Positions 16,508 to 26,362 of a stretch of DNA of 64,000 nucleotides are shown in pieces (the first letter of the stretch is position 1; each line of letters opens with the position of its first letter). This DNA is from an uncultured Prevotellaceae bacterium (GTDB lineage: Bacteria; Bacteroidota; Bacteroidia; Bacteroidales; Muribaculaceae). A program made the position numbers and the translations under genes. The stretch covers positions 62,001-126,000 of the forward strand of contig CALGGO010000090.1 of NCBI GenBank assembly GCA_937916085.1. The letters run 5' to 3'. Under the pieces are notes generated by a model. The model was not told the DNA's origin. It made no database searches and saw only the letters and a program-made list of their open reading frames with translations.

Positions 16508-18598
16508 ATGAACAAATTCTTATTTGTTGCTATGGCTATAGTCATGGCAACCCTTAGCAATATAAACTTATATGCTCAAGAAAGTGAAGACTCATTAGAA
16601 TCGGTACACTTGGGCAACGTAGTGATTACCGCCAACCACACTGCCACCTTGCAGCGACTGGCACCAGCAATGATACAGGTGACAGGAAGGCGACTGCTCG
16701 ATGCGGTGAACGCCGCCTGCGTTGGCGACGCCTTGTCGTTCCAGCCTGGTGTGCGCATCGAGGACGATTGCAGCAACTGCGGCTACAAGCAGGTGCGCAT
16801 CAATGGTCTCGACGGGCACTACTCTCAAATCCTCATCGACTCTCGCCCCGTGTTCTCAGCGGTGAGCAATCTCTACGGCATCGAGCAGTTGCCGTCGTGC
16901 ATGATTAATCAGATTGAGGTGATGCGTGGCGGCGGCTCGGCGTTGTATGGCGCCTCGTCGGTAGCGGGAACAATCAACATCATCACCCGCACACCATCAA
17001 CCAACAGCCTTGAGGCGAGCCACACTATCACATCGATAGGCTGCGGCAGCACCTTCGACAACAACACATCATTTAATGCGTCACTCATCGATGACGACAT
17101 CACTAAAGGCATAACCGTCTTTGCCAACAACCGCTATCGTCAGGGCTACAGCCACACCGATGACGGCTACACTACCCTACCTCGACTGAACATGCAGACT
17201 ATAGGGACAAAGATGTTCTATAAACCAAGCGCCCGTTCGCAATTAGCTCTCACCTATTATTTCATGCACGACAACCGCCGTGGCGGCAACAAGATGCATG
17301 AGGAACCCGAGAACGCCAACATCTGCGAGCAGGCTCGCCACAATATGCACAACGCCAACCTGTCGTGGGAATGGACAAGCTATGACCACAAGTGGCACTA
17401 CGATGTCTATGCCGCTTTGGCATCCATCAACCGCCACAGCTACACTGGCGGCTACGGCACCGACGAAGACCCCGACCCCGACGCTTCGCTGTACTACAGC
17501 CGCACCACCGACTTGACTTGGATGCTCGGAACTCTTGGGCGGTATAGCTTCGACAAACTTCTCTTCATGCCAGCACAGCTAACCATCGGTTTTGAATACA
17601 ACAACGACCGCCTTAGAGACATCGCGCTTGGCTACAATTTCGAGACCAAACAATCCACCCACATCACAAGCGGATATTTACAGAACGAATGGAAAAATGA
17701 GACGTGGAGTTTCCTCATTGGTGCGCGCATCGACAAGCACAACTTGGTGAAGAATGCCATCTTTAGCCCACGCGTCAATCTTAGATATAGCCCATCTAAA
17801 CAAATCACGTTACGCGCCACCTACGGCGAAGGGTTCCGCGCTCCGCAGATTTTTGACGAGGAGATGCACATAGAGATGGCTGCCGGCAATCGTTTCAAGA
17901 TTCACCTCGCCGATGGGCTAAAAGAGGAGCGCAGCCGCACCTTCACGTTGTCGGCAAACGGCTATCACTCGTTTGAGACCTTCAACTTCAACTGGATGAT
18001 TGAGGGATTTCACACTTCTTTAACTAATGTGTTTGCCGAGAGAGAAACCGACATTGTAGATTCACAAGGCTGCACCGTCATTGAGCGATATAATGGCAGC
18101 GGAGCGAAGGTGATGGGCATTTCCACAACTCTTGATTTCATGTTCTCACGCACCGTTGACCTCGAGATGGGAGCCACCTTCCAACGAAGCCGTTACAACG
18201 AAGCGGAGCAGTGGAGCGACGACATAGCACCACAACGCAAAATGTTCCGAACTCCAAATGCCTATGGCTACTGCAATGTTAAAGTGACTCCGTTAAACAA
18301 TTTCGACATCGACGTTACCGGGACCTGCACTGGCAGTATGCTTGTGCAGCATTATGAAAGCAGTGGCACTCCAGTAGATGTGGAAGTCAATACACCCACT
18401 TTTTGGGACATGAGCATGAAGCTGTCCTACAAGTTCAACATCTTCAACAAAGTACAGATGAATGTAAATGGTGGCATCATCAACATCTTCAACCAGTTCC
18501 AGAAAGACCTCGACACAGGTCCAGAACGCGACAGCGCCTATATCTACGGTCCATCGCTGCCACGAAGCATTTACCTTGGTATTGGTTTCAAGTTGTAG
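16508..18598 (+). CDS. TonB-dependent outer-membrane receptor
   Basis: 696 residues with a signal peptide ending NLYAQE. It imports a ligand across the outer membrane using TonB energy. The plug domain covers about residues 45-155: GDALSFQPGVRIEDDC, then NGLDGHYSQILIDSRPV, and RGGGSALYGASSVAGTINI. The remainder is the 22-strand barrel ending YLGIGFKL. A C88-S-N-C91-G motif lies in the plug, which is unusual among TonB plugs in general. It lacks the carboxypeptidase-like N-terminal extension of SusC proteins, so it is a BtuB/FecA-type receptor rather than a glycan importer. The preceding Cys/His-rich gene hints at a metal or metal-chelate ligand. Confidence 0.85.
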   Translation: MNKFLFVAMAIVMATLSNINLYAQESEDSLESVHLGNVVITANHTATLQRLAPAMIQVTGRRLLDAVNAACVGDALSFQPGVRIEDDCSNCGYKQVRINGLDGHYSQILIDSRPVFSAVSNLYGIEQLPSCMINQIEVMRGGGSALYGASSVAGTINIITRTPSTNSLEASHTITSIGCGSTFDNNTSFNASLIDDDITKGITVFANNRYRQGYSHTDDGYTTLPRLNMQTIGTKMFYKPSARSQLALTYYFMHDNRRGGNKMHEEPENANICEQARHNMHNANLSWEWTSYDHKWHYDVYAALASINRHSYTGGYGTDEDPDPDASLYYSRTTDLTWMLGTLGRYSFDKLLFMPAQLTIGFEYNNDRLRDIALGYNFETKQSTHITSGYLQNEWKNETWSFLIGARIDKHNLVKNAIFSPRVNLRYSPSKQITLRATYGEGFRAPQIFDEEMHIEMAAGNRFKIHLADGLKEERSRTFTLSANGYHSFETFNFNWMIEGFHTSLTNVFAERETDIVDSQGCTVIERYNGSGAKVMGISTTLDFMFSRTVDLEMGATFQRSRYNEAEQWSDDIAPQRKMFRTPNAYGYCNVKVTPLNNFDIDVTGTCTGSMLVQHYESSGTPVDVEVNTPTFWDMSMKLSYKFNIFNKVQMNVNGGIINIFNQFQKDLDTGPERDSAYIYGPSLPRSIYLGIGFKL

Positions 18599-18601
18599 TA
18601 T

Positions 18602-18624
18602 TCAGCTGACGAGCTAAGGCAATG
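18602..18624 (+). repeat. GCTRACAAG-family fragment
   Basis: TCAGCTGACGAGCTAAGGCA then ATG, just after the receptor stop codon; a single short arm. Confidence 0.45.
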
Positions 18625-18718
18625 ATAATTGTTGCCACACTACCCTTTCGCAGTATCAACTCACACTACAGCTCACAAAAACTTCAAACTCACATCGTGA
18701 AATAAAAAAACTCTCATG

Positions 18719-18753
18719 AATTAGCGGAAAATCAATATTTTTCGCTAATTTTG
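18719..18753 (+). promoter_or_regulatory. Inverted repeat overlapping the -7 box of the S9 peptidase gene
   Basis: AATTAGCGGAAAAT at 18719-18732 and ATTTTTCGCTAATT at 18737-18750 are inverted with one mismatch and a 4-nt loop. The right arm overlaps TAATTTTG (18746-18753). It could be an operator or a 5' hairpin. Confidence 0.5.
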
Positions 18754-18823
18754 CAGTTTGTTAAGCGCATAAATCAAAAAACATATAAAAAACAAATATC
18801 TTTCACATTAACAACTAATTTTT

Positions 18824-21088
18824 ATGAATCGCTTTTTAAAAACAACACTTATGGCATCATTAGCGGCTTTGATGGCATTGACTGCTTGTAAATCAGACAA
18901 AGCAGCTAACGCGTTGGCCATTGAAATCAAAGACGGGAAATTCACCCCCGAGGTACTATTGGCACTTGGACGCGTGAGCGACCCGCAAGTGTCGCCCGAC
19001 GGCACCCGCATCCTCTTCAATGTCAACTATCAGAACATTGAGGAAAACAAAGGCAATAGCGACATCTGGGTAATGGACACCGACGGTAAGACACCTGCTG
19101 TCAATATCACTAACACCCCCAGCAGCGAAAACAACGCTGTGTGGATTAACGATGGAGCAATGATTGCATTCCTCTATTGCGACCCCAAAAAGGAAGACGC
19201 TAAAACTCAGGTATGGGTAATGAACGCCGACGGCAGCAGCCGCAAGCCCGTTAGTGAGCTTGAGAATGGCGTTGACGGTTTTGTCATCTCGCCCGACGGT
19301 AACAAGATTGTCATGATCAGCAACGTGAAATATGGCAAGACCCTGCCCACCGACCACTACCCCGAACTCGACAAAGCCAACGCACGCATCATCGACGACA
19401 TGATGTATAAGCATTGGGACCAGTGGGTGACCGAAGTGCCTCACCCCTTTGTCGCCGACTTCACTGGCAATGTGGTAAAAGATCCTAAGGACATTCTTGA
19501 GGGCACAGAATATGAGTCTCCTATGCTTCCCTGGGGAGGCATTGAGTCTTTTGCTTGGACAGCCGACAGCAAGCAGCTCATCTACACTTGCCGCAAGAAA
19601 ACCGGCAAGGAGTATGCTTTCTCGACCAACAGCGACCTTTACCTCTATGACGTGGAAAGCGGAAAGACCGTCAAGAACCTCACCGAGGGCATGATGGGTT
19701 ACGATACCAACCCACGCGTGTTCAAGGACAAGCTGGCGTTCCTCTCGATGGAGCACGACGGCTATGAGGCCGACAAGAATCGCATCATGCTTCTTGACCT
19801 CAAGGGCGACAGCGCAAAAGCTGTTGACCTCACCGAGAATTGGGACTACAGCGCCGACGACATCGCATGGGCACCCGACGGCAAACACATCTACTTCCTT
19901 GCTCCTTACATGGGCACCATACCCATGTTCCGAATCAACATTGAGACACAACAAGTTGATACCATTAGCCCTGTTAACAGCAAAGAGGAAGACAACAAAT
20001 ATTACGACTTTGGCGCTATCGTTCCTTTGAAAGACGGCAAAGTGATTACTCTGCGCCACAACTATGCTGACCCCAATGAGATTTACAGCATGGAGATGGG
20101 CAAAGAACCTGTCCAGCTCACTCACGTTAATGATGAAATCCTCAAGCAGCTCAAGCCCATCACAATCAAGAAAGAGATTGTGAAGACTACCGACGGTAAA
20201 GACATGACAGTGTGGGTAGTTTTGCCACCGGACTTCGACCCCAACAACAAGTATCCTTCTATCTTCTTCTGTGAGGGTGGTCCACAGTCGCCAGTGAGCC
20301 AGTTCTTCTCCTATCGCTGGAACTTCCGCCTAATGGCAAGTCAGGGCTATGTGGTTATCGCTCCCAACCGTCGCGGCCTGCCAGGATTCGGCACCGAGTG
20401 GAACGCACAAATCAGCGGCGACTACGGAGGCCAGAATATGAAAGACTACATGAGCGCAGCCGAGTACATGAAACAGCAGCCTTACATCGATGGCGACCGC
20501 ATGGGTGCCGTGGGCGCAAGTTATGGTGGATATTCGGTTTACTGGCTTGCCGGCAACCACAACAACACCTTTGCTTGCTTCCTGGCTCACGCAGGAATCT
20601 TCAACATTGAGGCTCAGTACCTCGAGACCGAGGAGATGTGGTTTGTGCAATGGGATCTTGGTGGTCCTCGTTGGGAGAAAGACAATGCAATGGCTCAAAA
20701 ATCATATCGTGAGGCCAATCCCATCAACTTTGTTGAGAACTGGAACACACCAATCATGATAACCGCCGGCGAACTAGACTACCGCATCGTTTTCACCCAG
20801 GCTTGTCAGGCATTCAACGCGGCACAGATTCGTGGCATACCATCACGCATGGTGCTCTTCCCCGAGGAGAACCACTGGATTCTGCGCCCACAGAATGCTC
20901 TGGTATGGCATCGTGAGTTCTTCAAGTGGCTCGACACATGGCTGAAACCTGGCAGCGAGGCAGCTAAGGCTTACAAAGCCGAACAAGAGGCTAAAGCAAA
21001 AATCAAAGCTGAGGAGAACAAAGGTCAGGAGACCCCAATGCCAAAAGTGCAGAATGAGCTGCACATTACAAACCCCGACTTGAAGTAA
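18824..21088 (+). CDS. S9-family prolyl-oligopeptidase-type peptidase (lipoprotein)
   Basis: 754 residues. The signal sequence ends ALMALTAC with lipidated Cys22, so the enzyme is probably tethered in the periplasm. Residues ~50-440 form a WD40-like beta-propeller (VSPDGTRILF, ISPDGNKIVM, WAPDGKHIYF); the C-terminal alpha/beta-hydrolase carries Ser566 in GASYGG, Asp652 (ELDYR) and His684 (ENHW). Members cut dipeptides or acyl-amino acids from peptide N termini and support peptide use in Bacteroidales. The tail (700-754) is rich in Lys/Glu/Ala. The start follows a promoter with an unusual inverted repeat. DPP-IV and acylaminoacyl peptidase are alternatives within the family. Confidence 0.88.
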   Translation: MNRFLKTTLMASLAALMALTACKSDKAANALAIEIKDGKFTPEVLLALGRVSDPQVSPDGTRILFNVNYQNIEENKGNSDIWVMDTDGKTPAVNITNTPSSENNAVWINDGAMIAFLYCDPKKEDAKTQVWVMNADGSSRKPVSELENGVDGFVISPDGNKIVMISNVKYGKTLPTDHYPELDKANARIIDDMMYKHWDQWVTEVPHPFVADFTGNVVKDPKDILEGTEYESPMLPWGGIESFAWTADSKQLIYTCRKKTGKEYAFSTNSDLYLYDVESGKTVKNLTEGMMGYDTNPRVFKDKLAFLSMEHDGYEADKNRIMLLDLKGDSAKAVDLTENWDYSADDIAWAPDGKHIYFLAPYMGTIPMFRINIETQQVDTISPVNSKEEDNKYYDFGAIVPLKDGKVITLRHNYADPNEIYSMEMGKEPVQLTHVNDEILKQLKPITIKKEIVKTTDGKDMTVWVVLPPDFDPNNKYPSIFFCEGGPQSPVSQFFSYRWNFRLMASQGYVVIAPNRRGLPGFGTEWNAQISGDYGGQNMKDYMSAAEYMKQQPYIDGDRMGAVGASYGGYSVYWLAGNHNNTFACFLAHAGIFNIEAQYLETEEMWFVQWDLGGPRWEKDNAMAQKSYREANPINFVENWNTPIMITAGELDYRIVFTQACQAFNAAQIRGIPSRMVLFPEENHWILRPQNALVWHREFFKWLDTWLKPGSEAAKAYKAEQEAKAKIKAEENKGQETPMPKVQNELHITNPDLK

Positions 21089-21113
21089 CACTTCAACACT
21101 CAACACATAAAAC

Positions 21114-21142
21114 TGGGGCACAAGTTCAATGCTTGTGCCCCA
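21114..21142. terminator. Bidirectional terminator hairpin
   Basis: TGGGGCACAAG, 7-nt loop, CTTGTGCCCCA: a perfect 11-bp stem between the convergent S9 peptidase and starch-binding protein genes. Confidence 0.75.
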
Positions 21143-21167
21143 ATTCTATAATTATATGTAATGACAA

Positions 21168-23081
21168 TCAGTTTCCCAGAATGATATTATAGACAGCGGT
21201 GACGTCGGCGGCGGTGATTTCTCCGTCACCAGTTTGGTCGCCGTTAATGGCGTGGCTGTAGTCATTGTTGAGCATCACGTCGTAGAGAGCAGTGACATCG
21301 GCAGCTGTGACGTTGCCATCACCGTTTACATCGCCAGGAATAGCGGTGCTGGCACCGCAAATGAACTTCACATGATACAGGCGCCCCCCATTATCGTAAC
21401 GTAAACGGTCGCCCAATTCTTCTTCATAGCTAGAGATAAAATCAAAACTCAAAATATAGGTCTGCCCAGCTTCTAATCCCTGAAGGATGTTGAGATTGAT
21501 GTTATCGGCAACCCATTTACCGTCTTCGGTTTTAGTAGCGTGAATCGAAAGCCATCCGTCATTAGATTCTCCCTCTTTGTAGATTGCGTAATCCATAAAG
21601 ATGTCTTCCACATCAACATTCACGTCAACCTCAAACCTATTGAGATAGAAGTTATTCACTGGAGCTTCAATCTCCACGTCATCAAAGCCTGATGCTGGCA
21701 GTTGTTCAGAAACAAACTCATTATCGACATTTGCTGTGACTTTAACGGCTGTGATAGCAGGTGCGGAACCTTCCATATTAAGGATGTACTGGCAGTTGTA
21801 GGTCTGCTTGTAGCTGTCCCACACGTCGTAGATGGGCTGAGAGTAAACAGTGACATAGAACATCTTATCGGCGGGCAGCGAATTGGGACTAAGCGTCATA
21901 GTTCCATCGCATTTCACATCCATCTCATCCATGTGCTGTCCAGCATTGAGAAGACAGCCTTCGGGTAGCATATAATCCTTTTTAAGATAGAAGCCAACGA
22001 TGTGAAGGTTGTTATAGTCAATGAACTGGTTAGGCAACAGCTGCACATCGCCAAGATAGAGGCGCTTGATGTTGTCCTGAGCTGTCATCGCATCGCCTGC
22101 CATCTGCTCAGTCACATGCATAAACATTGGTTCCCAGTAGTTGGGGTCACTCAGGTCGCTTTGCGAGAAGAACGCTGGTTTAGAGGCATCGATAGGCTCA
22201 ATGATGAGCTGGAATTGCGGACCATTACCCTTCTTCCCCCACTCATAAGTATTGAGTGTGAACTTGTAATTACCACTTTCGTTAATACCTACAAACTCTA
22301 TATAATTGTCAGTAATAACTGGGTCAAGCAATTCAATGTTACCGCCACCACCATTGTTAGGTACAGTGTAAAGCAGTTTTCCAGCAAGGTTGTAAACACC
22401 ACCAGCCACATAGTCAAGATTGGCAGTCTGTGTAGAGCCGTTGTTAAATATGATGAACTCGGTGCGGTCTGCCTCATTAATGTCGGGACCTATCCACTGG
22501 TAAACTGGATTGCCATCGGTTGTGTTGCCAACCAAAGTGATGGGATCACCTGGCCAGGTCCCTGAATTGGTGAAATTGGTGCCTGTAGTGTTGCTCCAAA
22601 CCCACACGTTGCACTTGGTCCAACTTGCAGGGGCGATGAAGTAAGCAAACTCCTTACCCTCAACATAAACGACAGTACTTGGCAGAGTGTTTATGTCAAA
22701 GCCGGTTGGAGTGATGTAAGTGTCGGTGACGTCTTGGTACTCGCCTTCTTCGGGGTCAAACACATAAAAACCAGTTCCTGTGACACCCATGATGTTGCTG
22801 GTCTGAATCGCAGGGTCTTCACCATCGTCAAAAATGATGTTGATAGCATCCTCCACAAAACTCTGAGTGAACCAAACCAAGCCATCACTAGTTGTGGTGT
22901 AGGTTTGTGTCTCATCCATCTGTGTGCCTGGCCACGCGCCGTTTAGAGCAGTGCCAGCGCCATTCCACACATAGAGGAATGGAGCGTCACCTGTAGTGGT
23001 GCGAACATTGACAGTAACAGTAGCGTTTGCGCTAATTGCAACAAATGCTATTGCAAAAAATAAAAACATAATTTTTTTCAT
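21168..23081 (-). CDS. Secreted protein with two starch-binding-like modules and a dockerin-type C terminus
   Basis: 637 residues with a signal peptide ending ISANA. Residues ~20-130 and ~155-245 look like CBM26-type starch-binding modules (LYVWNGAGTALNGAWPG and VWVWSNTTGTNF...TWPGD). The centre (~260-570) has no recognised catalytic motif. Residues 583-637 form a type I dockerin-like pair of calcium loops, GDVNGDGNVTAADVTALYDV and GDQTGDGEITAADVTAVYNI. In Clostridia dockerins plug into cellulosomes; in Bacteroidales such tails are common but their partner is unclear. It is 35 bp downstream of a MerR-type gene on the same strand. An accessory starch-binding surface protein is the best guess. 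Confidence 0.75.
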   Translation of the reverse strand: MKKIMFLFFAIAFVAISANATVTVNVRTTTGDAPFLYVWNGAGTALNGAWPGTQMDETQTYTTTSDGLVWFTQSFVEDAINIIFDDGEDPAIQTSNIMGVTGTGFYVFDPEEGEYQDVTDTYITPTGFDINTLPSTVVYVEGKEFAYFIAPASWTKCNVWVWSNTTGTNFTNSGTWPGDPITLVGNTTDGNPVYQWIGPDINEADRTEFIIFNNGSTQTANLDYVAGGVYNLAGKLLYTVPNNGGGGNIELLDPVITDNYIEFVGINESGNYKFTLNTYEWGKKGNGPQFQLIIEPIDASKPAFFSQSDLSDPNYWEPMFMHVTEQMAGDAMTAQDNIKRLYLGDVQLLPNQFIDYNNLHIVGFYLKKDYMLPEGCLLNAGQHMDEMDVKCDGTMTLSPNSLPADKMFYVTVYSQPIYDVWDSYKQTYNCQYILNMEGSAPAITAVKVTANVDNEFVSEQLPASGFDDVEIEAPVNNFYLNRFEVDVNVDVEDIFMDYAIYKEGESNDGWLSIHATKTEDGKWVADNINLNILQGLEAGQTYILSFDFISSYEEELGDRLRYDNGGRLYHVKFICGASTAIPGDVNGDGNVTAADVTALYDVMLNNDYSHAINGDQTGDGEITAADVTAVYNIILGN

Positions 23082-23116
23082 AATGATAAAAAATTAATTA
23101 TTTATTAATGAATATT

Positions 23117-23458
23117 TTATTCTTTAAGCGAAGCAAGGGCATTATCGAGTTTAATCAACTGCTCTCGCACCTGTTTTAAGCGATCTACTACCTCAAACTG
23201 CTTAGAAATGCCGTCGCGGTTGCGTTTTATCATAGCTTGGGCTGCATCAAGCTTGAGGCCCTTCTCCTTGACGAGATAATAAATCATCTTTATGGTCTCA
23301 ATATCCTTGACAGTATATACCCTGATGTTCTTAGTGTTACGCTTGGGCTTGATTACCGTGAACTCCTTCTCCCAAAACCTTAAAGTGGATGCGGGAATGC
23401 CAAGAATCTCAGCCACATCGCCTATTTTATAAAACTTCTTGCTCAGTTTGTCATCCAT
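23117..23458 (-). CDS. MerR-family transcriptional regulator
   Basis: 113 residues. Residues 6-75 form the winged helix-turn-helix of MerR proteins (YKIGDVAEILGIPASTLRFW, then VYTVKDIETIKMIYYLVKEK), followed by a short coiled coil with no cysteine-based metal site, typical of the compact Bacteroidetes MerR group. It probably binds DNA as a dimer. The starch-binding/dockerin gene begins 35 bp downstream, so it may be co-transcribed; alaS is divergent. Effector unknown. Confidence 0.82.
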   Translation of the reverse strand: MDDKLSKKFYKIGDVAEILGIPASTLRFWEKEFTVIKPKRNTKNIRVYTVKDIETIKMIYYLVKEKGLKLDAAQAMIKRNRDGISKQFEVVDRLKQVREQLIKLDNALASLKE

Positions 23459-23519
23459 AAATTACTATCTGATTTCGTTTTTTTGACTTTATTAATATAG
23501 AAAATACGAGTAAAATTAT

Positions 23520-23527
23520 TAACTTTG
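23520..23527 (+). promoter_or_regulatory. -7 box upstream of alaS
   Basis: TAACTTTG, 88 bp before the alaS start; no TTTG at the standard -33 spacing. Confidence 0.4.
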
Positions 23528-23615
23528 CCCGAAATTTTGGTGCTAAAGTAACAACATTTTTGTGACTTGTGCAAGAAAAATATAGGTAAATTACTAAAAA
23601 CCACATAAAAAAGTC

Positions 23616-26240
23616 ATGTTGACAGCTAAAGAAATCAGAGAATCTTTCAAGAAGTATTTCGAGGAGCACGACCACCACATTGTTCCGTCGGCTCCCATGG
23701 TAATTAAAGACGACCCAACGCTCATGTTCACCAACGCGGGCATGAACCAGTTCAAAGACATCATCTTAGGAAACAAAGAAGCCCAGTGGCGACGTGTCGC
23801 CGACTCACAGAAGTGCCTTCGCGTGAGCGGCAAGCACAACGACCTCGAGGAAGTGGGTCACGACACCTACCATCACACCATGTTTGAGATGCTCGGCAAC
23901 TGGTCATTTGGCGACTACTTCAAGAAGGAAGCGATAGACTTCTGCTGGGAATATCTGGTTGATGTGCTAAAACTTGACCCAAGCATGATGTATGCCACTG
24001 TGTTTGAAGGCTCACCCGACGAAGGGCTGGAGCGCGACAACGAGGCCGCATGTTACTGGGAGCAGCACCTTCCCAAAGACCACATCATCAACGGGAACCG
24101 TCACGATAACTTCTGGGAGATGGGCGACACTGGACCCTGTGGGCCGTGCTCTGAGCTTCACATCGACCTGCGCAGCGACGAGGAGAAAGTCGCCGTGCCT
24201 GGCGCCGAGCTCGTCAATAAAGACAACCCACAGGTAATCGAGATTTGGAACCTCGTGTTCATGCAGTATAACCGCAAGGCCGACGGCTCGCTTGAGCCAC
24301 TGCCTGCCAAAGTGATTGACACTGGCATGGGATTCGAACGTCTGTGCATGGCATTGCAAGGCAAGAAGTCTAATTACGACACCGACGTGTTCCAACCACT
24401 CATCAAGACCATCGGCATTCTTGCCGGCAAGGAATATGGCAAAGATCATGACACCGATGTCGCCATGCGCGTTGTCGCCGACCATGTGCGCACCATCGCT
24501 TTCTCTATTGCCGATGGTCAGCTGCCAAGCAACGCAAAGGCAGGTTATGTGATTCGTCGCATCTTACGCCGCGCTGTGCGCTACGGCTACACCTTCCTCG
24601 GCTTCAAGGAGGCGTTTATGCACCTGCTCGTTGACACCCTCATCGAGTCGATGGGCGAGGCCTATCCCGAATTGCCTGCACAAGCCGACCTCATCAAGCA
24701 TGTCATCAAGGAAGAGGAAGATGCCTTCCTGCGCACTCTCGACACTGGCATGAAGATGATTGACGGCGTGATTGTCAAAGCCAAAGCCGACAACCAAAAG
24801 GAGATTGACGGTGCTGTGGCGTTCACCCTCTATGATACCTACGGCTTCCCTCTCGACCTCACCGAACTCATTCTCAAAGAGAACGAGATGACTGTCAATA
24901 AGGAACAGTTCGACGCCGAGATGGCAAAGCAGAAGCAGCGTGCGCGCAATGCCGCCGCCGTAGAGGCAAGCGACTGGGTGGAGCTGCAAGAGGGCGTGAC
25001 AGAGTTTGTGGGCTACGACCTCACCGAGTGTGAGACCAAGATACTGCGCTACCGCCATGTGGTGCAAAAGAAGAACGAGTTTTATCAAGTGGTTCTCGCA
25101 ACTACCCCATTTTATGCCGAGATGGGCGGTCAAGTGGGTGATAAGGGATGGCTCATCAATGGCGACGAGAAGATTGAGATCATCGACACCAAACGTGAGA
25201 ATAACCTGCCTGTACACATCGTCAAGAAAATGCCTGCCGACCCAAGCGCCATTTTTGTGGCACAAATCGACACGAAGGCTCGCCAGGCGATAGCCTGCAA
25301 CCACACTGCTACCCACCTGCTCCACTATGCTCTGCGTCAAGTGCTAGGCACTCATGTGGAGCAGAAAGGCTCGTATGTTGATGCCAACATGCTTCGCTTC
25401 GACTTCTCACACTTCAAGAAGATGACCCCTGAGGAGATACGCCAAGTTGAGCATCGCGCCAACGCCCTTGTGCGTGAGGCGATACTTCGTGAAGAGCATC
25501 GAGAAGTTCCTATTGCTGAGGCTCGCGAGATGGGTGCTATGGCACTCTTTGGCGAGAAATATGGCGACAAGGTGCGCGTGATCAAGTACGGCGACTCGGT
25601 GGAGTTGTGTGGTGGCACTCATGTCGCCAATTCGGGCAACATCGGCATGATAAAGATTGTAAGCGAGAGCTCTATCGCCGCCGGCATACGCCGCATCGAG
25701 GCCATCACAGGCGAGAATGTGGAGAATGCTATGGACACAATAGAAGACACCATCAAGGGCATCAAGGAAATTTTCAATAATGCCCCCGACATTATGACAG
25801 CAATCAATAAGTCGATTAGTGAGAATGCCAATCTCCACAAGCAAGTTGACGAGTTCATCAAGGAGCGCGTGAAAATGCTCAAGGAGAAACTCTACACCAC
25901 ATCAGTTATGGTAGGCGATATTGCTGTGCTGAAACTTCATGGACCGTTTGAGACCGACATTGTCAAGAGCCTCGCACTATCCATCAAGAGCGACAAGCAG
26001 CCTAAGGTGGCATTTGTCGCAGCAACCCACAGCAACGACAAACCCATGCTCACCATCGCCCTGAGCGATGACCTCGTGAGTGAAGGCAAGAATGCTGGCA
26101 CGATTATCCGCGAGGCCGCCAAGCTCATTCAAGGCGGTGGCGGCGGTCAGCCAGGGTTCGCCCAAGCTGGCGGCAAGAACGTGGGAGGCCTCGACGCAGC
26201 ACTAAACAAGATTATCGAACTGCTTGAAATAAATAGCTAA
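23616..26240 (+). CDS. alaS: Alanyl-tRNA synthetase
   Basis: 874 residues, full length. It charges tRNA-Ala and edits mischarged Ser/Gly. The class II catalytic domain opens with MFTNAGMNQFKDI near residue 40. The editing domain zinc site is H563-T-A-T-H567 and C665-G-G-T-H669, all intact. The C-terminal domain has the glycine-rich QGGGGGQPGFAQAGG. The stop codon lies in AGCTAACAAG, the first unit of an interspersed repeat, so the repeat abuts the coding end exactly. DUF5606 follows 122 bp later. Confidence 0.97.
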   Translation: MLTAKEIRESFKKYFEEHDHHIVPSAPMVIKDDPTLMFTNAGMNQFKDIILGNKEAQWRRVADSQKCLRVSGKHNDLEEVGHDTYHHTMFEMLGNWSFGDYFKKEAIDFCWEYLVDVLKLDPSMMYATVFEGSPDEGLERDNEAACYWEQHLPKDHIINGNRHDNFWEMGDTGPCGPCSELHIDLRSDEEKVAVPGAELVNKDNPQVIEIWNLVFMQYNRKADGSLEPLPAKVIDTGMGFERLCMALQGKKSNYDTDVFQPLIKTIGILAGKEYGKDHDTDVAMRVVADHVRTIAFSIADGQLPSNAKAGYVIRRILRRAVRYGYTFLGFKEAFMHLLVDTLIESMGEAYPELPAQADLIKHVIKEEEDAFLRTLDTGMKMIDGVIVKAKADNQKEIDGAVAFTLYDTYGFPLDLTELILKENEMTVNKEQFDAEMAKQKQRARNAAAVEASDWVELQEGVTEFVGYDLTECETKILRYRHVVQKKNEFYQVVLATTPFYAEMGGQVGDKGWLINGDEKIEIIDTKRENNLPVHIVKKMPADPSAIFVAQIDTKARQAIACNHTATHLLHYALRQVLGTHVEQKGSYVDANMLRFDFSHFKKMTPEEIRQVEHRANALVREAILREEHREVPIAEAREMGAMALFGEKYGDKVRVIKYGDSVELCGGTHVANSGNIGMIKIVSESSIAAGIRRIEAITGENVENAMDTIEDTIKGIKEIFNNAPDIMTAINKSISENANLHKQVDEFIKERVKMLKEKLYTTSVMVGDIAVLKLHGPFETDIVKSLALSIKSDKQPKVAFVAATHSNDKPMLTIALSDDLVSEGKNAGTIIREAAKLIQGGGGGQPGFAQAGGKNVGGLDAALNKIIELLEINS

Positions 26241-26327
26241 CAAGAAACAAGCTGACAAGCTGAGGAGACAAGTGTATATCATTATGCCATTGCCTTGTCA
26301 GCTTGTCCCTAGTCAGCTCGTAAACTA
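26235..26327. repeat. GCTRACAAG-family hairpin repeat
   Basis: Left AGCTAACAAGAAACAAGC then TGACAAGCTGAGGAG; right TTGCCTTGTCAGCTTGTCC then CTAGTCAGCTCG. Its first unit contains the alaS stop codon. Confidence 0.65.
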
Positions 26328-26362
26328 AAGAAATCATTTATTTTTAAAACACAATAAAAATT

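Noticed and set aside
18956..20125. A 389-residue frame opposite the S9 peptidase
   Set aside because: Antisense shadow; the peptidase has motifs and a catalytic triad on the other strand.
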